Shown: positions 53,207 through 62,421, counted from the first letter of the stretch. The stretch: DNA of 64,000 nt from an uncultured Bizionia sp. (GCA_947496215.1 CANMCF010000022.1:1-64000), one strand, 5' to 3'. The notes: a model not told the origin generated them from the sequence alone. Numbers and translations: made by a program.

Positions 53207-56200
53207 CTAATAATGGATAATTTTAATGATATCGTTTACATAGATTAGGATTTTATGGGTAACTTCGATTCCCATATCTTCCAACACATCTTGATAGTCT
53301 TGTAGCTGGTGTTGATATTTTGGGTTGTGCAATCCCGTCTTGTAATCAATTATTACTCCTTGGCTCTTTTTGTTTATGACCAAGCGATCGGGTCTTAGGA
53401 TTTTTCCAGCCTTTGTAATGATGTCTCGCTCATTGTATATGGTCTGAGCTTGATCGAAGTAATTTTCTAGTTCTGGATGTTCTACGATTTGGTGTATCGT
53501 GATCAATAAGCTATTGGCTTGCTCTTTATTTATGGTGCCAGAAGACATGAATTCGTTAATGACGAAAGCGATATCTTCTTTCGTGTTGATGTGTGCCATT
53601 ATATCATGGATAAGATTTCCTTTCTCGATGGCATTTTGCTGTTCTGTGTCCCAAAGATAACCTGAATTGGATATGACTTTTATGTCGTGTTCTTTTTTTG
53701 CTGTTGAGATAAATTCAGATTGTTCAATGGTATCGTTGCTATTGTCCTGTTTTGTACTTTTCTTTTTAGGATTCCCATAGCTATAACTCAATTGGGAATC
53801 ATTCCATTCTCCAGTTTGCATGAGATAATTCATGAGTAAACCGGAATAGGTTCTTGAATTTACATCTCCTTTTTTGTTTATGTCCTTCTTGCCAATGACA
53901 TACAGTTGTTCTATGGGCCTTGTCAATGCTACATAAAGTAGATTTAGATTGTCCAATTCCAAAGCAGCTTGATGCCTCTTATGAATCTCAAGACCTATAT
54001 TGTCATAAAGTTCGAAATCTTTGGTGTAATTAAGTAAGGTATGAGAAAAGCCATTATACTCTTCCTTGTCTATTGCGTACCATTCCTTTGGCTCAATTTC
54101 GTTGTAGACATCCAATTGGGCATAGGGAAATATAACTATGGGAAACTCCAGCCCCTTGGATTTGTGAATAGTCATTATTTGTACTGCATTTTGGTTTTGT
54201 GGAGAGACAATACTCAAACTATCTTTCTTTTTGTTGAAATACTCCAGAAAACCCAAAGCATCTGAAATGTGTTTTTGCGAATATTCCAGAACTACATCCA
54301 AGTAAAATTGAATGTATGCATTGGATGTTTTTACTAATTTGAAATCTCTAACGATGCTTTCGGCAATGTCATATAAGGGTTCTTGAACAAGTGTTTTGGG
54401 GCTAATGTCTATATCAAACATTTTAAAGCTTTCAAAAAACGCACTCAAATCCAAATGGATGTGTCTTTTGAAGTAATCATGCTTGTCCTTGATGTCATAG
54501 GCGTCAGCCAAGTAGTCCAAAACATAAACCTTGGAGTCGCTGTCTTTTGGGTTCAACAACAAACTAAGAATGCTATTGGCGAAACGAACCTCGGAGGAGT
54601 TGTTGATTAGCATTGTTTCCGAGGATGTGATTTTTAAACCAACATTGCTCAAATATTCGGCAATTGCTATCCCTTCTTTTTTCTTTCTGACGAGAATACA
54701 AATGTCCTTTAGTTCATAGCCCGAATCAATGCAGGAATTGATGGTTTCCAATACATGTTGAGAATACATTTCGTCCGTGTCATCGCTTTTTTCAAAATCT
54801 ATGAAACTTAAGTTGACATGTCCTTTGTCCTCTATGAATAGTCGCTGTGTTGCATTTTTGTATAGGAGGGCATAGTCCATATTGCTAAAGGCAATGGAGG
54901 ATAGATATTCAAAAAAATGATTGTTGAACGTCACTATGTTTTCAAAGCTCCTATAATTGCTTTCCAAACGTACATTGGTTTGTTCGACTTGAAATGGCCT
55001 ATCCCCTTTGTTGAGACCTATGAATTGTTCTGCCTTTCCCCCACGCCATCTATAGATGGCTTGTTTTGCGTCTCCAACCAGCATTGCAGTTCCTCGTTCT
55101 CCTTTCAAGTTTTCCCCGGTAAGCGTATTGTCTATTAGAGGAATTAGATTCTCCCATTGTAGTTGTGAGGTATCTTGAAATTCATCAATGAAATAATGTC
55201 GAAACTTTTCACCCATGCGTTCATATATGAAAGGAGTGGGCTGATCTTTTATTTCGTTGCTTATAATACCATTGAATTCGGAAATCAACATTTTGTTTTG
55301 TTCGACCTTAATGATGTTCAACTCATTGTTGATTGCATTTAAAACAGATAAAGGAGTTATGTTCTTATAGAATGCTTTCAAAAATTTAAGGCGGAATACA
55401 GCAGATTTTGTGCTTTGGTAATACTCCCCAATTTGAGGTAAAATGGAATCTATCGTACTTGCCTTAATCAAATCCAAGGACTTACTGTAGATTTTTACGC
55501 CTTCTGCAATATTGTTTTCCAGTTGATTTGAGTACAATCCCAAAAAGTTGAATTCACGAGCTTTTTTAAAATGATTGGGTAAAGTCCCTCGTGAAAAATC
55601 AGAAAAATCCAAATCATTGTTCTCTATCAGGTTTAAAGCTCCTTCCGCAGAATCCATAACAGCTTTTTCTTCTGCTTTTATTTTAATGAGAATGAGTTGT
55701 TTTAAATCGTTGAAGTCATCGAGAGTCTTCTCCTCAAGTGTCTTCACGTATTTTAAATCGTTCTCATTGATTAAAAGTGATGCAATGGCATTGAAATCTC
55801 TAGCTACATCCCAACTTTTGTCATCGTCTGCCTTTTCCAATGCGAAATCTATCAATACCTTGGTTAAGGTTTTCTCACTTCCAGCTTTGGCAATCAAACT
55901 ATCCACTGCTTCATTCAATAGAGCCTTTACATCTAATTCTACTTCAAAATTCAAAGGTAGTTTCAAATCATGGGCAAAGGTTCTTATCAATCTATGGTTA
56001 AATCCATCGATGGTTGAAATGTCGAATGCCGCATAATTGTGCATTATCGTATTCAATATGGTTTTGGATCTATTGTGAAGTTTTGTAGCATCAATGGGCA
56101 ATTCTTCGCATATGGCCTTGAACATGCTATTTGGTGTTCCTAAAATAGCCGTGTTCGAGAACATTTCAAGCATTTCCAGAATACGTGCTTTCATTTCTCC

Positions 56201-56356
56201 AACTGCCTTGTTGGTAAATGTGATGGCCAATACCTGTTTGAATTTTTCGTTGTTGTTTGAGGAAAATAGTATTTTAAGGTATTCTTTTACGAGTGTAAAT
56301 GTCTTCCCGCTTCCAGCAGAAGCGTCATAAACACTAAAAGAATGGCCTTTTGACAT
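53207..56356 (-). CDS. AddA-like UvrD-family helicase/exonuclease
   Basis: A 1049-residue SF1 helicase. Walker A is ASAGSGKTFTLVKEYL (AGSGKT 14-19), motif Ia is AITFTNKAVGEMKARI, DExx-box region is FRHYFIDEFQDTSQLQW, and motif VI is LLYVALTRPIEQLYV. The C-terminus has a PD-(D/E)XK RecB-type nuclease with RPDRLVINKKSQGVIIDYKTGLHNPKYQHQLQDY. This matches AddA/RecB proteins that unwind and degrade DNA ends. It is divergent from sodB (124-nt spacer) and lies upstream of kbl, ompA and the AddB-like gene. Confidence 0.92.
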   Translation of the reverse strand: MSKGHSFSVYDASAGSGKTFTLVKEYLKILFSSNNNEKFKQVLAITFTNKAVGEMKARILEMLEMFSNTAILGTPNSMFKAICEELPIDATKLHNRSKTILNTIMHNYAAFDISTIDGFNHRLIRTFAHDLKLPLNFEVELDVKALLNEAVDSLIAKAGSEKTLTKVLIDFALEKADDDKSWDVARDFNAIASLLINENDLKYVKTLEEKTLDDFNDLKQLILIKIKAEEKAVMDSAEGALNLIENNDLDFSDFSRGTLPNHFKKAREFNFLGLYSNQLENNIAEGVKIYSKSLDLIKASTIDSILPQIGEYYQSTKSAVFRLKFLKAFYKNITPLSVLNAINNELNIIKVEQNKMLISEFNGIISNEIKDQPTPFIYERMGEKFRHYFIDEFQDTSQLQWENLIPLIDNTLTGENLKGERGTAMLVGDAKQAIYRWRGGKAEQFIGLNKGDRPFQVEQTNVRLESNYRSFENIVTFNNHFFEYLSSIAFSNMDYALLYKNATQRLFIEDKGHVNLSFIDFEKSDDTDEMYSQHVLETINSCIDSGYELKDICILVRKKKEGIAIAEYLSNVGLKITSSETMLINNSSEVRFANSILSLLLNPKDSDSKVYVLDYLADAYDIKDKHDYFKRHIHLDLSAFFESFKMFDIDISPKTLVQEPLYDIAESIVRDFKLVKTSNAYIQFYLDVVLEYSQKHISDALGFLEYFNKKKDSLSIVSPQNQNAVQIMTIHKSKGLEFPIVIFPYAQLDVYNEIEPKEWYAIDKEEYNGFSHTLLNYTKDFELYDNIGLEIHKRHQAALELDNLNLLYVALTRPIEQLYVIGKKDINKKGDVNSRTYSGLLMNYLMQTGEWNDSQLSYSYGNPKKKSTKQDNSNDTIEQSEFISTAKKEHDIKVISNSGYLWDTEQQNAIEKGNLIHDIMAHINTKEDIAFVINEFMSSGTINKEQANSLLITIHQIVEHPELENYFDQAQTIYNERDIITKAGKILRPDRLVINKKSQGVIIDYKTGLHNPKYQHQLQDYQDVLEDMGIEVTHKILIYVNDIIKIIHY

Positions 56357-56438
56357 ATTGGGATGAATTTTGAGACAAGATAAAAACTATCAATGATTTC
56401 ATAGCTATTTATTATTTTTTATTGAACGCTTTTATCCG

Positions 56439-56446
56439 TAAATTTG
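56439..56446 (+). promoter_or_regulatory. sodB promoter -7 box
   Basis: TAAATTTG matches TAnnTTTG. A TTG at 56422-56424 lies 14 nt upstream, a little close for the -33 element. The ATG is 34 nt downstream. Confidence 0.45.
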
Positions 56447-56480
56447 GTCGAATTTATTTAACAACATAAAATTTAAAATT

Positions 56481-57089
56481 ATGGCTTTTGAATTACCAAA
56501 ATTAAAATATGCGTACGATGCCTTAGAACCTAATATCGATGCTCGTACAATGGAAATACATCACTCAAAGCATCATAACGGGTATACAACCAAATTAAAT
56601 GCTGCCATTGAAGGTACGGATTTAGAGGGACAATCCATTGAAGCTATCCTTGCCAATTTAGACATGGACAACAAAGCGGTTAGAAACAATGGAGGAGGAT
56701 TTTACAACCACTCATTGTTTTGGGAAGTTATGAATCCAGAAGGAAAAGGGCGCTTGTCTGGAGAATTGAAAGATGCCATCGAAGCTGCTTATGGTTCAGT
56801 AGATGCTTTCAAAGATGCATTTAGCAAAGCTGCAGCGACACAATTTGGGTCTGGATGGGCTTGGTTATGTGTACATAAAGGAGGGAAAGTGGAAGTGTGT
56901 TCTACTCCAAATCAAGACAACCCTTTAATGCCAGGTGTAACTTGTGGAGGAACACCAATTTTGGGATTGGATGTTTGGGAGCATGCCTATTACTTGAATT
57001 ACCAAAACAGAAGACCAGATTATATCAATGCGTTTTTTAATGTCATCAATTGGAATGAGGTTGAAAGACGATATGCAGAAGCTAAGTAA
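56481..57089 (+). CDS. Superoxide dismutase (Fe/Mn family)
   Basis: A 202-residue cytosolic enzyme converting superoxide to peroxide and oxygen. Metal ligands are His27 ([12 protein letters not shown]), His77 (FYNHSLFW), Asp164 and His168 ([19 protein letters not shown]). Gln145 in [11 protein letters not shown], where Mn enzymes keep the outer-sphere Gln, suggests Mn or cambialistic use rather than strict Fe. No signal peptide. Single gene followed by a 44-bp palindromic terminator. Confidence 0.95.
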   Translation: MAFELPKLKYAYDALEPNIDARTMEIHHSKHHNGYTTKLNAAIEGTDLEGQSIEAILANLDMDNKAVRNNGGGFYNHSLFWEVMNPEGKGRLSGELKDAIEAAYGSVDAFKDAFSKAAATQFGSGWAWLCVHKGGKVEVCSTPNQDNPLMPGVTCGGTPILGLDVWEHAYYLNYQNRRPDYINAFFNVINWNEVERRYAEAK

Positions 57090-57106
57090 AACATAGTACT
57101 ACTTCG

Positions 57107-57150
57107 AAAACGAAAAAAGCAAGCTCATATGAGCTTGCTTTTTTCGTTTT
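57107..57150. terminator. 44-bp perfect palindromic terminator of sodB
   Basis: AAAACGAAAAAAGCAAGCTCAT is followed directly by its exact reverse complement with no spacer, 17 nt after the sodB stop. The T-rich right arm terminates the plus strand; the symmetry allows use from the other side. Confidence 0.88.
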
Positions 57151-57155
57151 ATGGC

Positions 57156-57231
57156 AAATAAAAAAGGTGAACGAGAGTTCACCTTTTTTGCCCCAAATCT
57201 ACCATGAACTTAACCTACTTATGTTATGGTA
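57156..57231 (-). ncRNA. Candidate small RNA / structured repeat, copy 1
   Basis: On the minus strand the element has an outer hairpin (ACCATAAC...GTTCATGGT), a short linker with GGGGC, and a terminator AAAAAAGGTGAAC-TCTC-GTTCACCTTTTTT. A TATATTTG box (TAnnTTTG) at 57236-57243 lies just before it on that strand, giving a predicted transcript of about 75 nt. It is about 90% identical to copy 2. Alternatively it is only a duplicated terminator. Confidence 0.35.
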
Positions 57232-57344
57232 AGTTCAAATATAATCAAGTGATAGGTGAGTTGTATCTTTTTTTAGATTAAAAGTGTGAAAATCCGATAA
57301 AATGTATTTTTGTATCAGATAATGAATGATTTACAAAATGATTT

Positions 57345-57419
57345 AAATAAAAAAGGTGAACTCTCGTTCACCTTTTTTGTCCCAAATTTACCATGACTTA
57401 ACCTACTTATGTTATGGTA
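57345..57419 (-). ncRNA. Candidate small RNA / structured repeat, copy 2
   Basis: Second copy of the hairpin-plus-terminator element, in the same orientation. Differences from copy 1 are two substitutions, a one-base deletion in the outer hairpin, and the four-base terminator loop, which is inverted (plus strand TCTC instead of GAGA). No TAnnTTTG box is conserved before this copy on the minus strand, only a TATTTG-like sequence. Confidence 0.3.
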
Positions 57420-57516
57420 TGTACTATAACTAACAAATAATTGATTTATTGTCTCTATTGTAAAAAAACATTGAAATTGAAATGTCGCCTTGTAGAAAAG
57501 TCGTTTTTGCATATTG

Positions 57517-57544
57517 AAAAAGCCAAACTTAAGTTTGGCTTTTT
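57517..57544 (-). terminator. Terminator of the amidotransferase gene
   Basis: Perfect palindrome AAAAAGCCAAACTT/AAGTTTGGCTTTTT, 76 nt downstream of the stop at 57620 on the minus strand. Confidence 0.85.
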
Positions 57545-57619
57545 GTGAATCTATTATTTAGATTGATATATAATTTTCAATGTGCTGCATTTAAATAGTG
57601 AATCTTGATAAGAACATTG

Positions 57620-59518
57620 TTAATAGGCCCTTTCTTTGTTTCCTTCATAAAAATTGATAAAGGCTCTATTTACCACTCTATTTCCTCCAACAGTTGGGTA
57701 GTTTCCTGTAAAATACCAATCTCCTAGATTTTTAGGGCAAGCTTTATGCAAGTTGCTTACTGGTTGAAATATGATTTCCACTTTGGCTTTAACGGATTCG
57801 TCACTTAAAAGCACGGCTATCTTATCAGATATCTCTTCTGGGGAGAATTGGTTGTAAATTTCTTTGACAAAGTTCTTTACATCCTTGTCTTCGAGGTTAA
57901 CTTGAGCCTTACACTTTTTGTATACCTCTTCTACCAAGTGGTATTTGTCATTGTCTTTCAATAGCTCCAATGCAGCATTAAACGCAACTAGAGACTCCAA
58001 GTTGGCCATATCAATACCATAACAATCCGGGTAACGGATTTGAGGAGCAGAGGAAACGACCACGATCTTTTTAGGGTGTAACCTATCCATCATTTTTATG
58101 ATACTCTTTTTAAGCGTGGTTCCTCTAACGATGCTATCGTCTATAATCACCAAGTTATCACTTGATTTGATAACGCCATAAGTCACATCGTATACGTGAG
58201 CCACCAAATCATCACGACTGCTATCTTCCGTGATGAAGGTTCTGAGTTTGGCATCTTTTATGGCAATTTTTTCTATACGAGGTCTTTCGGAGAGAATGTC
58301 TATCACCGTTTCGGCACTTAAACCACCTTTACCATCCAAGATTGCTTGTGTTTTTTTCTCGTTCAAGTGTTCTTCTACGGTTTCAATCATACCAAAGAAA
58401 GAAGTTTCTGCAGTATTGGGTATGTATGAGAATACGGTATTTTTTGTGTCGTTGTCAATGGATTTTAGAACTTGTGGCATTAATAACTTACCAAGCTCTT
58501 TCCGTTCTTGATATATTTCTGCATCGCTGCCACGCGAAAAATAGATGCGTTCAAAGGAACATGCTTTACGTTCAAGAGGTTCCAATATTTGTTTAATGGA
58601 TACTTCCCCAGATTTTTTAGTGATTATGGCGTGACCAGGATCTAATTCCTTGACATCGTCGAATTCCACATTGAAAGCAGTTTGTATGACTGGGCGCTCA
58701 GACGCGACAACTACTACTTCATCATCTTGATAGTAATAAGCTGGACGAATACCAGCAGGGTCACGAAGGACAAAAGAATCCCCATGACCCAACAAACCAG
58801 CCATGGCATAACCCCCATCCCAGTTTTTTGCGGCGCGTCTCAATATTTTTGCTACATTCAAGCGTTCAGCGATCAAAGGAGAACACTCATTTTTGTTATA
58901 GCCTTCCTTTTTTAGTTTTTTATAGATCTTACTAACCGAATCGTCTAAAAAGTGGCCGATCTTTTCCATTATGGTAATGGTGTCCGTATACTCTTTTGGA
59001 TGCTGTCCCAAATCTATCAAGTTCTTGAAAAGCTCTTTGACATTGGTCATGTTAAAGTTTCCCGCCATGATGAGGTTCCTGTGCATCCAGTTGTTTTGCC
59101 TTAGGAAGGGATGTACGCTTTCTACACTATTCTTACCAAAGGTTCCATAACGTACGTGCCCTAAAAAGACTTCTCCTATGTAGGGAATGTTCTTTTTCTG
59201 TAGAGCAACATCATCATTGTATTCTGGATTTTGGGTAAGCTCCTTGTTTATTCGCTCGTTTATTTGGGCAAAAATATCTTGAATGGGCTGCTGTTGTATG
59301 GAGCGGACTCTACTAATATAGCGTTCCCCGGGTTTGGTATCTAATTTTATACTGGCAAAACCAGCACCATCTTGACCGCGATTGTGCTGTTTTTCCATTA
59401 ATAGATACATTTTATTTACTCCATAAAATGCGCTTCCGTACTTTTCTTTATAGAATTCTAAGGGTTTCAATAGCCTAACCATTGCAATACCACACTCATG
59501 TTTTAAAATGTCACTCAT
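57620..59518 (-). CDS. PurF-type amidophosphoribosyltransferase (long form)
   Basis: A 632-residue class II glutamine amidotransferase. Processing before Cys9 (SDILKHECGIAMVRLL) would expose the N-terminal nucleophile. Other glutaminase marks are HNRGQDGAGFASI, GHVRYGTFG and the PRPP-binding loop VIIDDSIVRGTTLKKSI near 456-470. The reaction makes 5-phosphoribosylamine from PRPP and glutamine in purine synthesis. The protein is about 130-160 residues longer than E. coli PurF, with extra sequence in the glutaminase domain and a C-terminal extension (SNLHKACPKNLGDWYFTGNYPT). Long forms like this are usual in Bacteroidota, but a distinct role is possible. Confidence 0.85.
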   Translation of the reverse strand: MSDILKHECGIAMVRLLKPLEFYKEKYGSAFYGVNKMYLLMEKQHNRGQDGAGFASIKLDTKPGERYISRVRSIQQQPIQDIFAQINERINKELTQNPEYNDDVALQKKNIPYIGEVFLGHVRYGTFGKNSVESVHPFLRQNNWMHRNLIMAGNFNMTNVKELFKNLIDLGQHPKEYTDTITIMEKIGHFLDDSVSKIYKKLKKEGYNKNECSPLIAERLNVAKILRRAAKNWDGGYAMAGLLGHGDSFVLRDPAGIRPAYYYQDDEVVVVASERPVIQTAFNVEFDDVKELDPGHAIITKKSGEVSIKQILEPLERKACSFERIYFSRGSDAEIYQERKELGKLLMPQVLKSIDNDTKNTVFSYIPNTAETSFFGMIETVEEHLNEKKTQAILDGKGGLSAETVIDILSERPRIEKIAIKDAKLRTFITEDSSRDDLVAHVYDVTYGVIKSSDNLVIIDDSIVRGTTLKKSIIKMMDRLHPKKIVVVSSAPQIRYPDCYGIDMANLESLVAFNAALELLKDNDKYHLVEEVYKKCKAQVNLEDKDVKNFVKEIYNQFSPEEISDKIAVLLSDESVKAKVEIIFQPVSNLHKACPKNLGDWYFTGNYPTVGGNRVVNRAFINFYEGNKERAY

Positions 59519-59587
59519 TGTTTAGTTGTTGTAGCAGTTGTATTTTATAATTCTGTTTTTTACAGAAACGACAAATATATATTTAAT

Positions 59588-59616
59588 AAAAAACGCGCTC
59601 AAATTTTGAGCGCGTT
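59588..59616 (-). terminator. Terminator of the PfkB kinase gene
   Basis: Stem AACGCGCTCAAA/TTTGAGCGCGTT followed on the minus strand by a T run, 4 nt after the stop at 59620. Confidence 0.85.
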
Positions 59617-59619
59617 AGT

Positions 59620-60546
59620 TTATGTTAATTTGATTTCAAATTGTGTTAAATCTTTGAATTGCTGTAAGCGTTTATAGACTTCTTCATTCGTCAGGTTTTC
59701 CATTCGTTCAGTGCCGAATTTTTCGACACAAAAGGAAGCTAAGGTGGAGCCATAGATGACAGCATTTTTCATATTCTCAAAAGATGAGTCTCCAGTTTTG
59801 GCTATGAAACCTGCAAATCCTCCTGCAAATGTATCACCAGCCCCTGTTGGATCAAATACTTCTTCCAATGGCAATGCTGGTGCATAGAACACATCGTTGT
59901 CGTGAAACAACAAGGCGCCGTGTTCTCCTTTCTTTATCACTACATATTTAGGCCCCATCTCATGAATTTTACGTGCGGCTACCACCAACGAATACTCACC
60001 TGTCAATTGTCTGGCTTCTTCATCGTTTATGGTAATTACATCTACATTTTTAATGACACTCAACAAGTCGTCCAATGCAATGTCCATCCAGAAATTCATA
60101 GTATCCAAAATAGCCAACTTCGGCTTTTTGTTCATTTGATCCAACACACCTTGTTGTACCAATGGGTGCAAGTTCCCCAACATCACAATCTCTGCATCCC
60201 TATAATCATCAGGAACTACAGGACTGAAATGTTCCAACACATTGAGCTCCGTGGCCAAAGTGTCTCGGGAATTCATATCATTATGATATCTACCACTCCA
60301 AAAGAAAGTCTTTCCTTCTTTTACGATCTCTATTCCGGAAATATTCAAGTTCTTGCTCGTTAAAAGATCCAAATGCTCTTGCGGGAAATCTCCTCCAACA
60401 ACAGATACCAAGGCTGCATCGACATTAAAGTTCGATGCAGACAAACCAATATAGGTAGCTGCACCACCAAGTATTTTATCTGTTTTTCCAAAAGGGGTTT
60501 CGATAGCATCAAAAGCTACGGTACCTACGACTACTAATTTGCTCAT
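59620..60546 (-). CDS. PfkB family carbohydrate or nucleoside kinase
   Basis: A 308-residue ribokinase-fold kinase. Substrate-side features are KILGGAATYIGLSASNF near the N-terminus; the catalytic block is EEVFDPTGAGDTFAGGFAGFI around 230-250 with the base Asp in GAGD. The substrate (sugar, adenosine or other nucleoside) cannot be told from the sequence. It precedes the PurF-type gene on the same strand (101-nt spacer with terminator), so a purine-related role is conceivable. Confidence 0.9.
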   Translation of the reverse strand: MSKLVVVGTVAFDAIETPFGKTDKILGGAATYIGLSASNFNVDAALVSVVGGDFPQEHLDLLTSKNLNISGIEIVKEGKTFFWSGRYHNDMNSRDTLATELNVLEHFSPVVPDDYRDAEIVMLGNLHPLVQQGVLDQMNKKPKLAILDTMNFWMDIALDDLLSVIKNVDVITINDEEARQLTGEYSLVVAARKIHEMGPKYVVIKKGEHGALLFHDNDVFYAPALPLEEVFDPTGAGDTFAGGFAGFIAKTGDSSFENMKNAVIYGSTLASFCVEKFGTERMENLTNEEVYKRLQQFKDLTQFEIKLT

Positions 60547-60717
60547 AAAATGAATTCTAAATTCTGTGCAAATATAGGTTTTTTTAATATTTTGTTATTA
60601 TTAATATAACAATTGGATGTGTTTTTATTTTTTAATGTCGTTTGCAAGCCCAACTAGGGTTTTTATACATAAAATCTTGACGGTTTTGGCTTTTCTGATT
60701 ATTTTCGAATTGTTATT

Positions 60718-61701
60718 ATGACATTTTTAAAGAAACATACCTCACAGATCTTGGTACACATCCTTTTTTGGATGTTGTTCGTAATGGTCTCTTTGTTTAT
60801 TTTCTCTAAGTACTATTGGAGAGAAAACCCTTTTTTGCAATATGTTTCCATTCTAGTCATCATTGTTTATGTAAACAATTTGGTATTGCTTCCATTCTTT
60901 GTAAGGAAACGGCTTTACATACTTTATGTATTCGTATTTGCAATCATTTCATTTTTTGCAACTCAATTGTATTGCAATGTATTTGCACAATGTGGTTGCT
61001 CGATAATGAAATGCTTGAGCGACTACCTATGGCAAACGTTGGTACCTCTCATCTTCTTTTCCTTTGTTTGGGTTTTGTATCGTTTCATAGATAAGCAGGA
61101 AGAGATGGAAAAAGTGAAGAAGGAACATACGGAAATGGAATTGAAGTTTTTGAAATCCCAAATAAATCCGCATGTGTTATTCAACAACCTGAATACGATC
61201 TATTCGTATTCCATAGAAAAACCAAACGAGGTACCTGATCTTATCTTAATGTTGTCGGACAATTTGAAGCACGTATTGTATGAAAGCAATGCGAAGACCA
61301 TTTCGTTGGAGAAGGAACTTCAATTCTTGGACAACTACATAAGGTTTCAACGGATAAGGACAGAAGGTGTAAAGCAAATTTTTTATGTGACGAAAATTGA
61401 ATCCATGACCAATGTGATTGCGCCATTGTTACTTATCACGATTATTGAAAACGCATTTAAACACAGTACATTGAATAGTGATATCTCTATCTCGATAACA
61501 GAAAAGGGGGGTGTTTTGCATTGTATTTGTTCCAATGACTATAATAAAGAAGGCGTGTCATCGACCGACTTTAAAATAGGGCTGCAGAATTTGGAAAAAA
61601 GATTGCAGCTGATTTATGAGGACGAATATGAATTCAATATTTCCAAGGCAGAGCAATTTACAGTGAGTTTGAAACTGAACTTAAAGAATAACAAAGAATA
61701 A
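60718..61701 (+). CDS. LytS/YehU-type sensor histidine kinase
   Basis: A 327-residue membrane kinase of the His_kinase (PF06580) type. Four N-terminal helices (about 12-30, 40-62, 68-85, 105-122) are followed by a short coiled-coil and the phospho-acceptor motif LKSQINPHVLFNNLNTIYSYS (His152). The ATP domain has LLITIIENAFKHS (N box) and GLQNLEKRLQLIYED (G2-like). The signal is unknown; a Cys cluster in the third-helix loop (CNVFAQCGCSIMKC, ~86-99) might sense redox state or metal. Pairs with the LytTR regulator 12 nt downstream. Confidence 0.93.
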   Translation: MTFLKKHTSQILVHILFWMLFVMVSLFIFSKYYWRENPFLQYVSILVIIVYVNNLVLLPFFVRKRLYILYVFVFAIISFFATQLYCNVFAQCGCSIMKCLSDYLWQTLVPLIFFSFVWVLYRFIDKQEEMEKVKKEHTEMELKFLKSQINPHVLFNNLNTIYSYSIEKPNEVPDLILMLSDNLKHVLYESNAKTISLEKELQFLDNYIRFQRIRTEGVKQIFYVTKIESMTNVIAPLLLITIIENAFKHSTLNSDISISITEKGGVLHCICSNDYNKEGVSSTDFKIGLQNLEKRLQLIYEDEYEFNISKAEQFTVSLKLNLKNNKE

Positions 61702-61713
61702 TAATTAATAGCT

Positions 61714-62409
61714 ATGACTTGCATTATTGTTGAAGATGAGATACCAGCTCAAAACATTTTGAGGAATTTTTTGGGAAAGCTTCCTGACATTGAAATAAAG
61801 GGGGTTTTTAAAGCTGCAATCGGGGCCAATTCTTTTTTGAATTCGGAAATTGTTGACGTCGTGTTCTTGGATATCAATTTACCGGATATTTCGGGGCTGG
61901 ATTTCATAAAAACCATAAAGAATCCTCCAGCAGTAATAATGACAACAGCTTATCCCGATTATGCAGTATCTAGTTTCGAGTTGGATACAATAGTGGATTA
62001 CTTGGTTAAACCATTTTCTTTTGATCGTTTTCTGAAGGCAATCAACAAAGCGAAGGATAGAGTAGGTAGACCTCCAAATGGTTTTGAAGAACAAAAAGGA
62101 GAAACCCTTTTTTTAAATGTGGACAAGACGCTTCATAAGATTGTCTTGGGAGATATCCTCTACTTGGAGTCCGATAGAAATTATATTACTGTAGTTACCA
62201 AAACGCAAAAGTTATCCTATATAGATTCGTTGAAAAGTTGGAGAGGGAAATTACCAGAACAACAATTCATCCAAATACATAAATCCTATATAATAAATAG
62301 CGGATATGTCGATAAAATCTCTGGGAATGAATTGTATATAAACACCAACAGATTGCCAATAGGTCGTACTTATAAGCAGGAATTGTTGAAGCGATTAAAA
62401 ATAATGTAA
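61714..62409 (+). CDS. LytTR family response regulator
   Basis: A 231-residue regulator. Receiver domain: acidic pocket VEDEIPAQN, phospho-acceptor Asp53 in VVFLDINLPDISG, Thr in MTTAYPDYA and Lys in LVKPFSFDRF. The LytTR DNA-binding domain follows at about 128-228 (LESDRNYITVVTKTQKLSYIDSLKSW ... QIHKSYIINSGYVDKI). Partner of the LytS-type kinase just upstream; targets cannot be inferred, but the unknown gene starting 45 nt downstream is a candidate. Confidence 0.95.
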   Translation: MTCIIVEDEIPAQNILRNFLGKLPDIEIKGVFKAAIGANSFLNSEIVDVVFLDINLPDISGLDFIKTIKNPPAVIMTTAYPDYAVSSFELDTIVDYLVKPFSFDRFLKAINKAKDRVGRPPNGFEEQKGETLFLNVDKTLHKIVLGDILYLESDRNYITVVTKTQKLSYIDSLKSWRGKLPEQQFIQIHKSYIINSGYVDKISGNELYINTNRLPIGRTYKQELLKRLKIM

Positions 62410-62421
62410 ATTGAATTTTAA

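Larger units (their letters stand above)
57090..57619. other. 530-nt spacer between sodB and the amidotransferase gene
   Basis: No protein gene is visible. It contains, in order, the sodB terminator (57107-57150), two copies of a ~75-nt structured element (57156-57231 and 57345-57419), and the terminator of the minus-strand amidotransferase gene (57517-57544). The stretches between the copies are AT-rich and unassigned. Confidence 0.8.

Noticed and set aside
55575-56036. 153-codon plus-strand frame opposite the AddA-like gene
   Set aside because: Antisense shadow of a well-supported helicase; Ser/Phe-rich composition typical of such shadows.
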